Made by a program: the position numbers and the translations under genes
Notes under the pieces: generated by a model
The model's input: only the letters and a program-made list of their open reading frames with translations
What the model was told of the DNA's origin: nothing
Database searches by the model: none
DNA from: Citrus sinensis
Lineage: Eukaryota; Streptophyta; Magnoliopsida; Sapindales; Rutaceae
Length of the DNA: 64,000 bases
Reading direction: 5' to 3'
NCBI RefSeq assembly: GCF_022201045.2
Contig: NC_068560.1
Location: forward strand, 36,295,001-36,359,000
In this document: in pieces, positions 1 to 10,408 of the stretch
Position numbering within the stretch: position 1 is the first letter of the stretch
How the letters are laid out: each line of letters begins with the position of its first letter

Positions 1-179
1 TGCGGCTCAACTTGCATTTGAGACCAATCTTGACAAGCGTGGGTCGTCATGTTGGCCCTTAATTCCTATCATCTTTGAGGTTGTTTCTTGACTCATATTT
101 ATCTTTCTCAGGCCAAAATCAAGGATTTATTAACTTTATTTTAAAATCAAGGATTTTAATGACTTTATTTTATTGGCAG
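1..179 (+). other. Intron of the gene cut by the left edge
   Basis: The segment ends in a pyrimidine-rich tract and a TTGGCAG acceptor just before the exon at 180. It has no credible coding frame. A short direct duplication, AAAATCAAGGATTT, occurs around 115-157. The donor lies outside the window. Confidence 0.55.
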
Positions 180-398
180 GTATACAGACTTTATCAGTTG
201 AGCAAAGCTGCTAATTTCATTGAGAGATTGATGTTCTCAATGAAAGATCTTCCGAGATCTCCGGAATTGCTGGAAAGAGGCAGTGCAATGGTTTCCATGG
301 TAGTGATTTTCCAAGTCCTTGGTGTGGTTTGCCTCTGGTCATTGTTGACATTTCTTCTGAGGCTCTTTCCTTCTAGACCTGTAGCTGAGAACTATTAA
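180..398 (+). CDS. 3'-terminal exon of an unidentified membrane protein gene (partial)
   Basis: A single open exon follows a good acceptor (TTGGCAG) and encodes the last 72 residues of a protein plus a TAA stop. The stretch begins VYRLYQLSKAANFIERL and ends in PVAENY. A hydrophobic segment of about 20 residues (MVVIFQVLGVVCLWSLLTFL) sits about ten residues from the C-terminus, preceded by a basic and acidic amphipathic stretch. This suggests a tail-anchored or C-terminally anchored membrane protein. I do not recognise the family. The rest of the gene lies to the left of the window. A longer reading frame opens at 75, but it runs through the intron and is not used here. Confidence 0.6.
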   Translation, partial: VYRLYQLSKAANFIERLMFSMKDLPRSPELLERGSAMVSMVVIFQVLGVVCLWSLLTFLLRLFPSRPVAENY

Positions 399-1014
399 TG
401 TATCAATGGGAATACATCAACAATGGTCTTCCATGTAGAATCTTTACGTCTTGTTGATGAATTGTAGGGAAATGCTAGTTTTGCTGTAGATGTTGTCCTA
501 ATGATCTTGAGGCCAAGAAGTTTTGTTCTATTGGGGTTTGTGCAACTTGTGTTGGCTGAGTTGGTTTTGAAACAGTTGCCTAGCTTGCTAGACCGCAGTT
601 GATCCTGCTGTATCACTGATCTAAGGTGCTTGTTTGTACAGAATGGTAAACAGGCGCAGTTCATAAGGTAACACATCTGTATTTTCAGAATCTGCAACAC
701 TTTGAAGAGCCCAAATTGTCTAGCTCTTCGTTTTTCTGAGGATTTGTAGCAAAAGAATCAAATGCTTGATTGTCACACATCAGTTAAAGCATCTGTCCAG
801 AAAGTAAATGGAAATAGCAGCTCCCGAATTTTACATCAAGAGGAAACCAGTTAATTACTTGACCTTGAACAAACTTGGATCCCAATCATATCAAAGTGTT
901 TAAAATGACAAGAAACAAAAGTGTCATTGCACATGATATCGTTTCTGTTATGAGTACAATAAACAATCTATCCGTATTTGTTTTCACAACAGTAGACGAT
1001 TATAATTCTAACGA
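399..1014 (+). other. 3' UTR and spacer
   Basis: The first few hundred bases after the stop at 398 are probably the 3' UTR of the left-edge gene. The remainder is spacer between two convergent units. I see no open frame with family resemblance and no RNA gene. Confidence 0.5.
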
Positions 1015-2169
1015 TCAACAGTCGCAAGCGGGATAATCACGATATGAACACTCGCCATCCTTAAAATGATGAAATCTCATGTTGTCTTGTCTCTGACAAT
1101 TATCTCTCTGTTCTCAATGCTTGAAAGTTTCTTGATAAAGTTATGGCACTCCCCGCAGATCCTCAAGTTCTTTTTTATCCTTGAGGTTCTACCGGGAGGA
1201 GTACTAATAAGCCCGTAAGCAACGGCTAGTCTTTCACTGCGACACGTCTGTGGCTTCTCTTTTGCTTCTTGGTCAAGATCATGGAGCACATACTCTGTGT
1301 ATGGCATATAGCCTGCATCCTCACCTCATTCCTCAAAGACCTCAGCTTTTTGTAAGCCTTGCTCCTATCGGGGCTCGTTTTCTTCTGGCTAAATCGGGAT
1401 TTCCCTTACCTTCTTCTTGTTGCTAAGTCTCAAACTCGAAGATGGTTCACCTAGCAGCAGTCCTGGCTCAGTTTGGGCGTATTTTTCCAGCGTCTCCCAA
1501 ACAACAGAGCTTGCGTCAATTTGCATATTTCTAATAAATTCTCTGGCCTCAGCTATCTTCTGTAATCTTCCATAAAGATCGACAATACCCAGAAAATGTT
1601 CTAGTGTAGGATTGATGTCATAATCCCTGGTCACGGACTCAAAATGTTGAAATCCTTCATCCACTGCACCAAAGCAACCGCAGGCAGTAATAACACCAAC
1701 AAAAGTAGACCAATTTGGCCTTACTCCATCATTCTTTCATCTGGGAAAAAAATTTTAGAGCGGCTTTTCCTTTCTCATTTTCTGCCGAACCCTGAAGGAA
1801 TAAATACCAAGAGTGCAAGTTTTTGAATCCAAGTTTTTCATTGATATTTGATCGAACACTCATTTCACAGTCCTCGTATCACCCAATTTACAATATACTT
1901 CCACCAGTCCATTAAATACAACAGAACTGGATTTTGACGGGGACCTCATAACATACTTCAAATCTTTTCCCAGCTTCCAACAACTTCAAATCCATGCAAA
2001 CGTTAAGCAGTTCAATGATATCAGGCGAGTCCAAAAAAATTCCTATATTTTTCAATTTATCCATGACTTCAAGTGCTGCTTTCACTTCCCTTTCTCGACA
2101 TAAATGCTTGAGCTCAGAGTTTAAATCATCTTGAAGGTAAAACAATTCGTTGAGACAAACTTGAAACAA
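1015..2169 (-). pseudogene. Broken DYW-type PPR gene, MEF8-like group
   Basis: Read on the minus strand, this is the C-terminal part of a plant pentatricopeptide-repeat organelle RNA editing factor. Pieces of PPR and E-type repeats (LCREREVKAALEVMDKL, then VDEGFQHFESV near 1664) are followed by the DYW domain ([13 protein letters not shown], then [13 protein letters not shown], then [14 protein letters not shown], ending HHFKDGEC). The order and spacing match the short-PPR MEF8/At2g15690-type proteins. The frame is broken at least four times: near 1805-1905, near 1730, across 1308-1388, and just after the REIIVRD segment near 1080. The terminal DYW reads DYP. No intact start is visible upstream of 2169. 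The gene is a relic; in an intact member the DYW domain is the cytidine deaminase. The family call is firm; the exact orthologue is not. Confidence 0.85.
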
Positions 2170-2694
2170 CCATTAAATCTTTATTATCCATTTTCTTTTT
2201 CTTAGCTTGTAAACTCCTTCCTTCTCAAAAAAAAAAAAGCTTATAAACTCCTTCCACTTCCAGTTACCCCATAGACATAGAGGGGACAATATTTCACACA
2301 ACCAACACACACTCACATCACCCAATATTTCACACAACCAACACACACTCACATCACCCCCGTATGTTCCTCAATATATTGATTAAATAAGTAGAAAGTT
2401 TGAACAAGGATGGTTTGAAGCATGCAATAACATACACTCAACACTGGAGCAACAGGTTTGGAAGTTGGATAAGTTACAGACTCAACAGTTCAAAGTTCAG
2501 AAAATGAGATGTTGAATTTTAGACATTGCAAACAACAGGAATATTTTCTAGAGCCGAGTACATCATAGTCAAGTTATGCATTGGTATAAACAGAAATACT
2601 TGGATCTTCTTCCTGGAAATTTCTTTCTCACTATACGTCATTCTTTTTCATGTTGTGTACAATATTTAGACTAACAGTAGTGTAGCAAATGAAA
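2170..2694. other. Spacer between PPR relic and LIP2p 3' end
   Basis: Low-complexity spacer with an A-run near 2227 and an exact tandem duplication (listed separately). It probably includes the 3' UTR of the octanoyltransferase gene. No coding signal was seen. Confidence 0.5.
2288..2359. repeat. Two exact copies of a 36-bp unit
   Basis: A 36-bp unit starting AATATTTCACACAACC and ending in ACATCACCC occurs at 2288-2323 and again, unchanged, at 2324-2359. Identity of the two copies points to a recent slippage-type duplication. Confidence 0.9.
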
Positions 2695-4933
2695 TTAGAT
2701 ATTTTTCTCTAAATGCTCTGACAAAGGGATGGCCTTATTGTGGATTTCAAGCTGAAAAACTTCAGAAAACTCCTTAATCAAAGAATTGTGAGCGATATCA
2801 ATCAGTTCGCAGTCATCAGGATGACGGAATTCTGCAGTCAGTGATTGAGATTCTCCTACCAAACCCTTTATGCTTCCAACATGACGATTTTGTATACCGC
2901 ATGGGACTATCCAACGAAAGGGTGTTAGATCCGTGGTAACATTCAATGCTAAGCCATGATAAGCAATCCACTGAGATACACGTATCCCTATTGCTGCCAG
3001 TTTCTGATCTCCTGTAGTTAAAATCAGAAAAGAGAAAACACATCAAGAGACTGCAATCAATTAGGCCACATTTTCTTTTTCTTAATGACATTAAATCAGG
3101 ACAGAGTGGTCAACTAATATTTACAAAGAGTCAATGGCGAAGGCCGAAAACCTGCCAGTTTCCAAATATATAACTTCGACTATGGACCACATGAAGTCCT
3201 GGTTCCTCAATCACCAGAACCATAATACTTGTTAACTAGGATTGAATTTTCCTAGAGCTTTTCCTCAGCCAATATGCTTTTCTGTGGCTCACTGCAATCT
3301 CAACAGCAAATGTGGACCTATAAAACTATATACAGGGGTCAATTATATACCAATTCAAAACACTTACGTTGATGGTCCAACAAACTTTTGGAAAGAGATC
3401 CAGGTAAAAAGCAATATCAATTTGATAAGTCCTAAAATGAGTCTCATCTAAAATAACTCAATACAGCTAGATTCTTAGGTACTTAGAAAGGTGCTGCAAA
3501 CTTGGAAGATTAAGTATAACTGAGGTTAAAGAGGCTTTTCCAAATGTTTACCATGTTTTCTATTCGAAAATTTTATAAATTCTTGACAGAATTCGTGTAA
3601 AAGCAGTTGCTGCACCATGTTTTGTACTACATAATTCATAAATGACAATGATTCAGTGAGGAAAGACACCCGTGTTCAGAGTTGACTTCTTACTACAGTC
3701 ACACATATATGCACAGACCTTCCATAGCACTGGCACTATGAGGCATGCCAGCATTTTCAAAGCTCAAATATACCAGAACAAAGAGTAATAAAATGTACTT
3801 ACCAACCCAGACCCCAGTTAAACCCTCGACCCGGGAAGCCTTGATGGAGAATGTTGAGAGAACACGAATGGCAACCTCCTCAAGTGCCCTGAGGTACCAA
3901 TGAAGATCCATCTTGTGATTTCGCAGATTGATAATAGGGTACATAACTAGCTACAGAACAATACATGCATCACAAGTTAGGCATACAAAATGAAACAAAG
4001 AGAGGACTACAATTTATTAAGGAAGTTAAATAGTGTGATCCCCAAAGAGCCATGAAGGAGGTAACAGATTTCAAATTAGAGTGCCAATAATGTCTAATAT
4101 AATCAAATATTCCAAATTATAATGTATTGAGTTACCTTGTATTCAAGTTCATGGTATCACAGAATGTCCTGCAGTTCATAGTGATTTGCCTCAGTTATAA
4201 AAAGCTTCAAGGTTTACATGCTTGCCTTAGATGTCAACTGATAGAGTTATAGTTGTACATAGAGTCCAATTGATGCTTATTTTAGATGACATATACTATC
4301 GAGAGTAAAAAAAATAATAACAAAATGAGATGATATGCACGTAAGCAAGCTACTAATACTAGAAATATCAATTTGTAAACATAATTCAAAGACATCATAA
4401 GCAAGAAATGAGCTTAGCACCTGGCCAGGACCATGATAGGTAACTTCACCGCCACGTTCAGTTCGATAAACTTGAAAAGGAGGGTCCTTTAAGTCAAAAT
4501 TAAGGTACTCTTCAGAGCCACCAGTACCCATTGTATAAACAGGACTATGCTGTAGAACAATCAGCGTGTCGGGGCAGTCTTCATTTCTTTCAATCAACGC
4601 CTTCTTTTCCTTTACTACGTTTTTCTGCCATGACCATGCTTCATTGTAAGGAACCAGTTCCTTGTACAAATCAAAACACTCACACCTGAACCAATAATTA
4701 AGTTGAACAAGTCGAGTTACACTGTTCAATGCATTGAATAGAAGGTGTTTGTGAAAAAGAGAGAGCAATTTACGTTTCACTTACGTTTTTCTTCTTTCAT
4801 GGGTTATTGAGGTTTTGGAATATAATACTTGCTTTGATTCGCAGAAGATTTTGCCACGGTTTAGCTTTTTGGATTGGTCAAGACTTGGGCATGTTGGGAC
4901 TGAACAAAAACCTGAAGTTGCTGCAAGAATCAT
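2695..4933 (-). CDS. LIP2P: Plastidial octanoyltransferase (lipoyl(octanoyl) transferase)
   Basis: The enzyme moves the octanoyl group from acyl carrier protein to the lipoyl domains of plastid pyruvate dehydrogenase, the first step of lipoate assembly. Four exons join in frame: 4933-4785, 4685-4421, 3950-3803 and 3011-2695, giving 292 residues. Exon 1 encodes a serine/threonine- and lysine-rich plastid transit peptide starting MILAATSGF; this start was chosen because it alone joins in phase with exon 2. LipB motifs are intact: [12 protein letters not shown] at about 127-138, KLAAIG with the active-site lysine at about 191, and WIVPCG with the acyl-carrying cysteine at about 225. The transit peptide and the close fit to plant LIP2p argue against the mitochondrial LIP2. 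The exon 2 donor is GTGCTA, weaker than the others. Confidence 0.93.
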
Positions 4934-5288
4934 GCTTTTTTCTTCTTCTTTTTTTTTTTAAAGAAAGGAAAAAAAATGATCTTCCACTAGTCGGTCGAAG
5001 AAGGATCCATTTGATCAAACATGAAGCCAAAAATGCACCAAATTCTCATTCACATACATTTGGGAAAAAGGTTTACGAGAATAATGAAGATGAGTGAGAA
5101 TTAACAGGGCAGCGTAGTAACCGATGCTACAGTTCAATCAAGACCATCAAAAAGAAAGAAGAGGACGAATGCTGACGTGGACGCTCAAGGTGCAATACAA
5201 GTACAGCCAGCAACTTTTGCTTTGAGGGGTACTTTTGACATTTAACTAGCTAGTGATTTTCGTAAATTCGCCCCTTTGAGCTATTAAC

Positions 5289-5327
5289 AAACCCTAAACA
5301 GGGTAACGAGAACACTCGTGTATAAAT
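5289..5327 (+). promoter_or_regulatory. Telo-box plus TATA box promoter
   Basis: AAACCCTAA (telo-box) at 5289-5297 is followed by TATAAAT at 5321-5327. Telo-boxes with a nearby TATA box are typical of plant snoRNA and ribosomal protein promoters. The snoRNA candidate begins about 190 bp downstream on the same strand, so a precursor starting near 5350 would contain it. Function is inferred from position. Confidence 0.6.
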
Positions 5328-5518
5328 CAAAGTGAGATTGGCTCTTAATTGGTGACGCTGCACTCGCATTACTACTAAGCAGTGCCTGTTCTAGGTTAGG
5401 GCTTTTGTTGTCTCAGATGATTGTCTTGTTGTATCTTTTGCTTGTTTGTTAATGTTCATTTATAAAAATTGTTTTATTTTTACACACAACATGAATAAGA
5501 GAAATTGATTTGGGGATT

Positions 5519-5610
5519 TTATCTGTGATGATGAATTAATGATGACGAGTCCGATCAATTATCTAATCCATTCACCCTTGACGACAAATCGAGGCATTTG
5601 TCTGAGATAA
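5519..5610 (+). ncRNA. C/D-box snoRNA, probable U15 family
   Basis: A 92-nt unit carries the full C/D layout. A terminal stem pairs TTATC (5519-5523) with GATAA (5606-5610). Box C TGATGA is at 5526-5531 and box D CTGA at 5602-5605. The 11 bases CGAGGCATTTG just upstream of box D are complementary to the CAAATGCCTCG segment I recall from plant 25S rRNA. GATGACGAG at 5541-5549, followed by a degenerate D'-like CCGA, is complementary to the adjacent rRNA bases CTCGTCATC. Two guides for neighbouring sites in this part of 25S rRNA match my recollection of plant U15, which directs 2'-O-methylation there. Boxes and pairing are seen in the sequence; the rRNA sequence and family name come from memory. 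Confidence 0.75.
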
Positions 5611-8128
5611 GCCCCCATTATAACACATCTATTTCGTTCATAAATTTCTGAGTGCATAAGCTTATCTTCGTATTTTGCTTATTCATCTAATCGTTTGGAA
5701 TTGTTATTTATATTCACTACCATGTTCCTTTGGATGCATAAATTGTATGCAACATAAACTGGGTTTCCATCTACAGACTGTAGAATCATATATTTTATAT
5801 ATAATATGCATTGGTGCTTGTATGTGCAAATCCTAATTTTATGATCTTCCTATAGTTGTTGAGTTATTTTTCAAATGAAAATTGGTTGTTTTTGTGCTTA
5901 TGAACATATACTAATAAGCTTTGTCTTAGCTTGTTTACTGTGAATTATGCCAGAAAGCATTGTTTGGTTATGGCAAGTATGAAGTGCGTAATGCGTATGC
6001 ATGTATATTCATGTATCTATGAATGCTGTACATTTCATAAATACTTGAGTTTGTTGCTTGCATGCCTTTATGTTGGTTCTCCAAGTTCTGTGATTCGATT
6101 TGACAAGTCCTTTCTGGACATTGATAGAGAAAATGTGGCTATGATGAAGAAAAACGACCTTTTATTTCCTGAGGCACTCAATTCCTTTGATTAATTTCAA
6201 GCACTTTTGAGCCACATTACTATGAGAATAAATTCTTTCATGTACTTTTATTATGATGATTTCAAGTGTTTTATCAATTATTATCTGAAGTAGAAAATTT
6301 GATGAGGATTTACTTAACATTTTTGCATGTGTGATCTCTAAGGTTTAGCTGAATCATCACCATCATCTTCGGTTGATTCATATAGTGTGTCTCTATGTGG
6401 AACATGTCATGTATGGTAGGTGTTAAGTACTTTTACTTGCACTGCCAGTCCCCCCTTTACTAATAATAACAAGGGAAAGAAAGCCTCAACCAGAACGACA
6501 TTCCTTTTGCGTGCGGATGTAGCTAAGTGTGTGAGAGCATCTTTGTTGATATATTAATGTTTCTATATGTGGATTTTTGAGTGGGTCTCGCATGATAGGT
6601 GTTAAGACACTTTTACTTGCACTGTCTGTTAGTGTAAGGTTTTGTTATTTGATATTTTCAAACCATGCATTTCGATATTTCTGTCTGGCATTTACAACCT
6701 TATTTTAAACCTTTTTGGCGAGAGATTCTTGTAAATTTCTTCTTAATATTATCTCAAGCAGCTGAGTTTAGATTTTATTGTGATTTGGCTTTGGGCAAAG
6801 CTTGGGAGTTTGGATGTTAATACAAAATTCTTCTTTTGTTTACTAAAATTTCACAATTGATATAATGAATAATATTGGAAATAATTTTGGGGCTTGAGCT
6901 GCAGCAACAGCAAACTCCGATTTTTTGCCATGACGAATCCTTTGGGCACATTATTGAATTCTTTTAGTCTTGAAGCAGAGGCTGCTGAGGCTAGGCCTTC
7001 TCCGGTTTTGGGATCCGAGGTTCTATTCATAAGTGGTCGTGTTTATAACTGATCCCTGATTCCATGTAAATTTCACGACAACTTTTTATCTTAATTATTA
7101 TCATTTTTCCAATTTTCTTTTGCATTGAAGATTGATTACTCAGTGAGAAATTATACACTATGTAGCGGCATTTAAACTCGTTTTAAAAATCTTGAAAGTT
7201 AATTTTTATTAATCAGATATAATCATGATTTGTTTGCGCCTTGCGGCGATGTTTCTTATTGCTCCGGATTTGTGGAAGACTCCGTGGATAAACAAGGCTG
7301 AAGCGCTTTACGATGACTCACTCTCGGTCGTGCACCAAGGATGGTTCTTACACTTAATAATCGAATTGCATAAATTTATATACATATATATGCGATATGT
7401 TATTAAAGTAACAGTGTAGTTGGCTTATTTACAGTAATGGTATATTTTGACAGTATTAAAATTTGATTATTAAACTTTTTAAAAATTGATTATTAAACCG
7501 TAAAAAAAAAAAGGGACGCAAAGAAAATGTAGATGTAACGTGGTCGGTATATTTATTAATGAAAGAAAAATCGAGACGGTGGTGTAGGTAATCAATCAGT
7601 CTACGGTAATCTAGGATGGTTAAGTTCAATTCAGGTGCCGGCTGCCAAGAATTTTAACAGGAATCATTTAAAGATCCCATGCGCGGGCAAGCCAACGATG
7701 GAGAACGCAAGACATTGGAGTATTATTTACGGACCTTAGATATGAGTTCTGGAAGTCATTGCTAACTTTGAAGCCACGGTGGTAAAACTTGTCCTCAGCA
7801 AAGAAAAGTACTGACCGGTAACACGCGTCCGGTTCACAATGCAGACGGACCCACACGCTGGGAGAAACTAAACCCTCACGGCCTCACGTGAGGTCCTTGT
7901 GTGGCAATGAACGTTGTAAAAAGAAGACCAACCTCTCCAAGAAAAAGATGACTATCCCATGTAGCGCCAAATGTTGCGGATCTTCTTTTCTCACATACCG
8001 CCCGGCGCCCGCCATGCAGGGACAGTGATGGTTACTGTGTATATAAACAAACAACTGCAAGCACGTTACAAATGAAATCTTTAAAGCTCAACCTTAATTG
8101 ATTAATTAATATTTAATTCCAGCTACAA
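5611..8128. other. Spacer with a few exon-like scraps
   Basis: There is no gene I can support. Three stretches look faintly exonic on the plus strand. The first runs up to a stop near 6194 and includes RFDKSFLDIDRENVAMMKK. The second starts with an ATG near 6931 (MTNPLGTLLNSF) and ends at a possible donor near 7019. The third, at about 7225-7340, includes APDLWKTPWINKAEALYDD. I recognise none of them. They may be exons of a host transcript for the snoRNA, or decayed sequence. An imperfect direct repeat sharing GGTGTTAAG and CTTTTACTTGCACTG lies near 6419-6444 and 6598-6624. Confidence 0.35.
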
Positions 8129-9589
8129 ATGGCAACCACTATGTTAACGTTGCCCTCGACCTCGAGGTACATACTTCCTTTCTCGTGTTCTTCATTTAAA
8201 ACAGTGAGGTATTTGAGTAACTCCGGGTTTAATACCGGGGAGAATAGATCAGTTTACAGTGATCCTGGTCAGAGGAAATCAGCGGCGCCCATTAAGTTTA
8301 AGGCGTCCGCGTCCGCCTCAGATAGTCTTATGATCACAGCAAAGACAGAGGTTGGTCGAGGAATTGACCTGTCCTCTCTGCTTGCAAATGTTACTCGTGC
8401 TGCGCTTAAGTTCTTAAGGCCAAGGCCATCTGTGAATCCAACATCTTCCAGCTCACACATTCAGAGGTTCATTGAAAGGGTAAATATATACATTACATAA
8501 TTTATTCATGCATCGTCTTTCTGTTTATATATATATATTACATCATACACAACTACGTTTAGGATTCCTAGTGTTTGGCTCTTGATGATGACAGGCCATC
8601 GATCTTAAAGCTTTGATAAAAATAATTACGGTAATGTGCTTATATTTTATTCTCTATTGCAATCCGTTCAGGTTATAATTGATTGTCGATTCTTTACATT
8701 CTTTGCTGTTGCGGGATCCTTACTCGGCTATATATTGTGTTTTCTGGAGGTAATAATTAACGTTTTCTGCTTTTATTTTATATAAGGAACAAATAATTGG
8801 TAAAAATTAACAGGACTTGTCTTAATTATTTATGTGTGCGCGCGCGCGCGCGTGTGTAGACAGAGAGAGAGAGGGAGAGATACCATAATGAGAAAGATCA
8901 CTTACATTATTTGTACTGCAGGGTTGCTTTCTTCTTTTAGAGTCATATTTCAAGTTCTTTAACTCGTTATCTCAAAAGGCAAATCAAGCACATATAATGC
9001 ATCTAGTGATAGAGGCCATAGGTATCTCTCGATCTCTCTCTGTATTTACTTTGTTTCTTAGATGAGAGAACATGTAAGTCTAGATAGTTTCATTACTAAA
9101 CTAATATATGTCCATATCTATATTATGCAGACATGTTCTTGGTAGGGACTGCCCTCCTTATTTTTGGGGTAGGATTGTATGCCATGTTTGTGGGATCAAA
9201 GAATATAAAGGAAAAATCTTCACAGATACCTGGATCAAATTTATTTGGTCTCTTCTACTTGAAGGTAAATTAATTAATTAATTTGCCCAACTCTTTTGCT
9301 CCAACATCACAAAATTTGCATGTTTCTTTGTTGAAGTTGTTAAAAGGTTTGTGTGCGTATCCTCTTTCAGACTCCTCCAAAATGGGTGGAAATGGGATCG
9401 GTTTCGCAAGCCCAATCAAGAATTGGGCACGCCGTGATGATGGTACTTCAAGTGGAAGTGTTAGAAAAGTTCAACAGTATACCTGTAGTAACAAGTCTGG
9501 ATCTTGTTTGCTTTGCTGGAGCTGCATTACTTTCCTCAGCTTGCATATTCCTTCTCTCAAGGCTTTCTGCTAGCATCACTGCTTCGTAG
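8129..9589 (+). CDS. UPF0114 (YqhA-like) plastid membrane protein
   Basis: Five exons join in frame: 8129-8479, 8672-8749, 8922-9021, 9131-9264 and 9371-9589, giving 293 residues. The first about 75 residues are rich in serine, threonine and basic residues and look like a plastid transit peptide. The rest matches the plant UPF0114 family (bacterial YqhA relatives). The conserved order is IERVIIDCRFFTFFAVAGSL, an EGCFLLLESYFKFF segment, then FLVGTALLIFGVGLYAMFVG and the final VCFAGAALLSSACIFLLS. I see about four membrane segments, at about 123-143, 155-170, 180-195 and 265-285. The biochemical role of the family is not known. The gene runs toward SEC3, and the two 3' ends are about 820 bp apart. 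Confidence 0.92.
8834..8881. repeat. GT/GC then GA dinucleotide microsatellite
   Basis: Alternating GT and CG repeats pass directly into a GA-rich run inside intron 2 of the UPF0114 gene. This is a compound microsatellite. Confidence 0.85.
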
Positions 9590-10408
9590 GATAGGTATGG
9601 TAGCACATGGATATTGTCGGTTGGACATTAAAAACAAATAAAAAAGGAAGTATACTGTATACATACCCCTAGGTTCTTCACTTTTCTAATCTTTTATACT
9701 TTCCCGCAAGTTCTTTTCTTCCTGTACCACTCCATTCCGTCCGTAGCATATGTTTCTGTCCTTGTGGTCGTGGTGCCTTCTTGCTGTTCAAATTCTATTT
9801 TGAAAGTGTATCCAAGACCAAGAGATAATTAAAGAAGCAAATTTTTTACTTCTTATTTAAGCTCGGCTATTTTAATTTTCATTTCCTCATTTTGTCGCGT
9901 TTTGTCCCAGCTTACTCTTTGATTCTGGACATGTTTCTGTAAAGAATTCTTATAAAGCTTAAGCCAGCAAGAGATAATGATGAAAATATTAACGGAGGAG
10001 AAACAGTTGACAATATAACTCCCACCGTTGACATAAGTAAACATATATTCCGGGGGCTTACACACGCCAGATGCAATTTGAAAAGAGACGATTGAATCAG
10101 AGGCCTTTGAAGGGTTTGTGTTTTTTCATCAACCAAAGGAAACACGGGGCAAGAAACAATAGAGGAGGCAAGAATCTGAACAACGATCACAGCATATCCC
10201 GTAAAATGATACAATATTGGGAGGTTCGACCTGACACGATTGCGACTAGTGGTACCCTTAAATTGTTCAATAAATCGAATTAGAGGGGGGGGGGTGGGGG
10301 GGGGGGGGGGGGTGGTAGGAGGAGGAACTGTTGAAGAAGAAGTAATTACAGCGGGCTATTGCAGCTCTTTACTCGAAGTACTAAAGATTGTACAAGTATT
10401 TTGCATTT
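9590..10408. other. Convergent 3' UTRs and spacer, with a G-run
   Basis: The stretch lies between the stops of two convergent genes, UPF0114 (+) and SEC3 (-), and presumably holds both 3' UTRs. A guanine run interrupted once by T occupies 10285-10312 on the plus strand, so the SEC3 3' UTR would carry a C-run. The several short frames here overlap one another and have no family resemblance. Confidence 0.55.

Noticed and set aside
4807-5097. 96-codon plus-strand frame over the LIP2p 5' end
   Set aside because: It lies antisense to exon 1 of LIP2p, which is well supported by transit-peptide composition and exact splice phase. The peptide is low-complexity.
6246-6292. Second C/D-like snoRNA (ATGATGA...CTGA)
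   Set aside because: The interval is only about 40 nt, no terminal stem is present, and no guide match was recognised.
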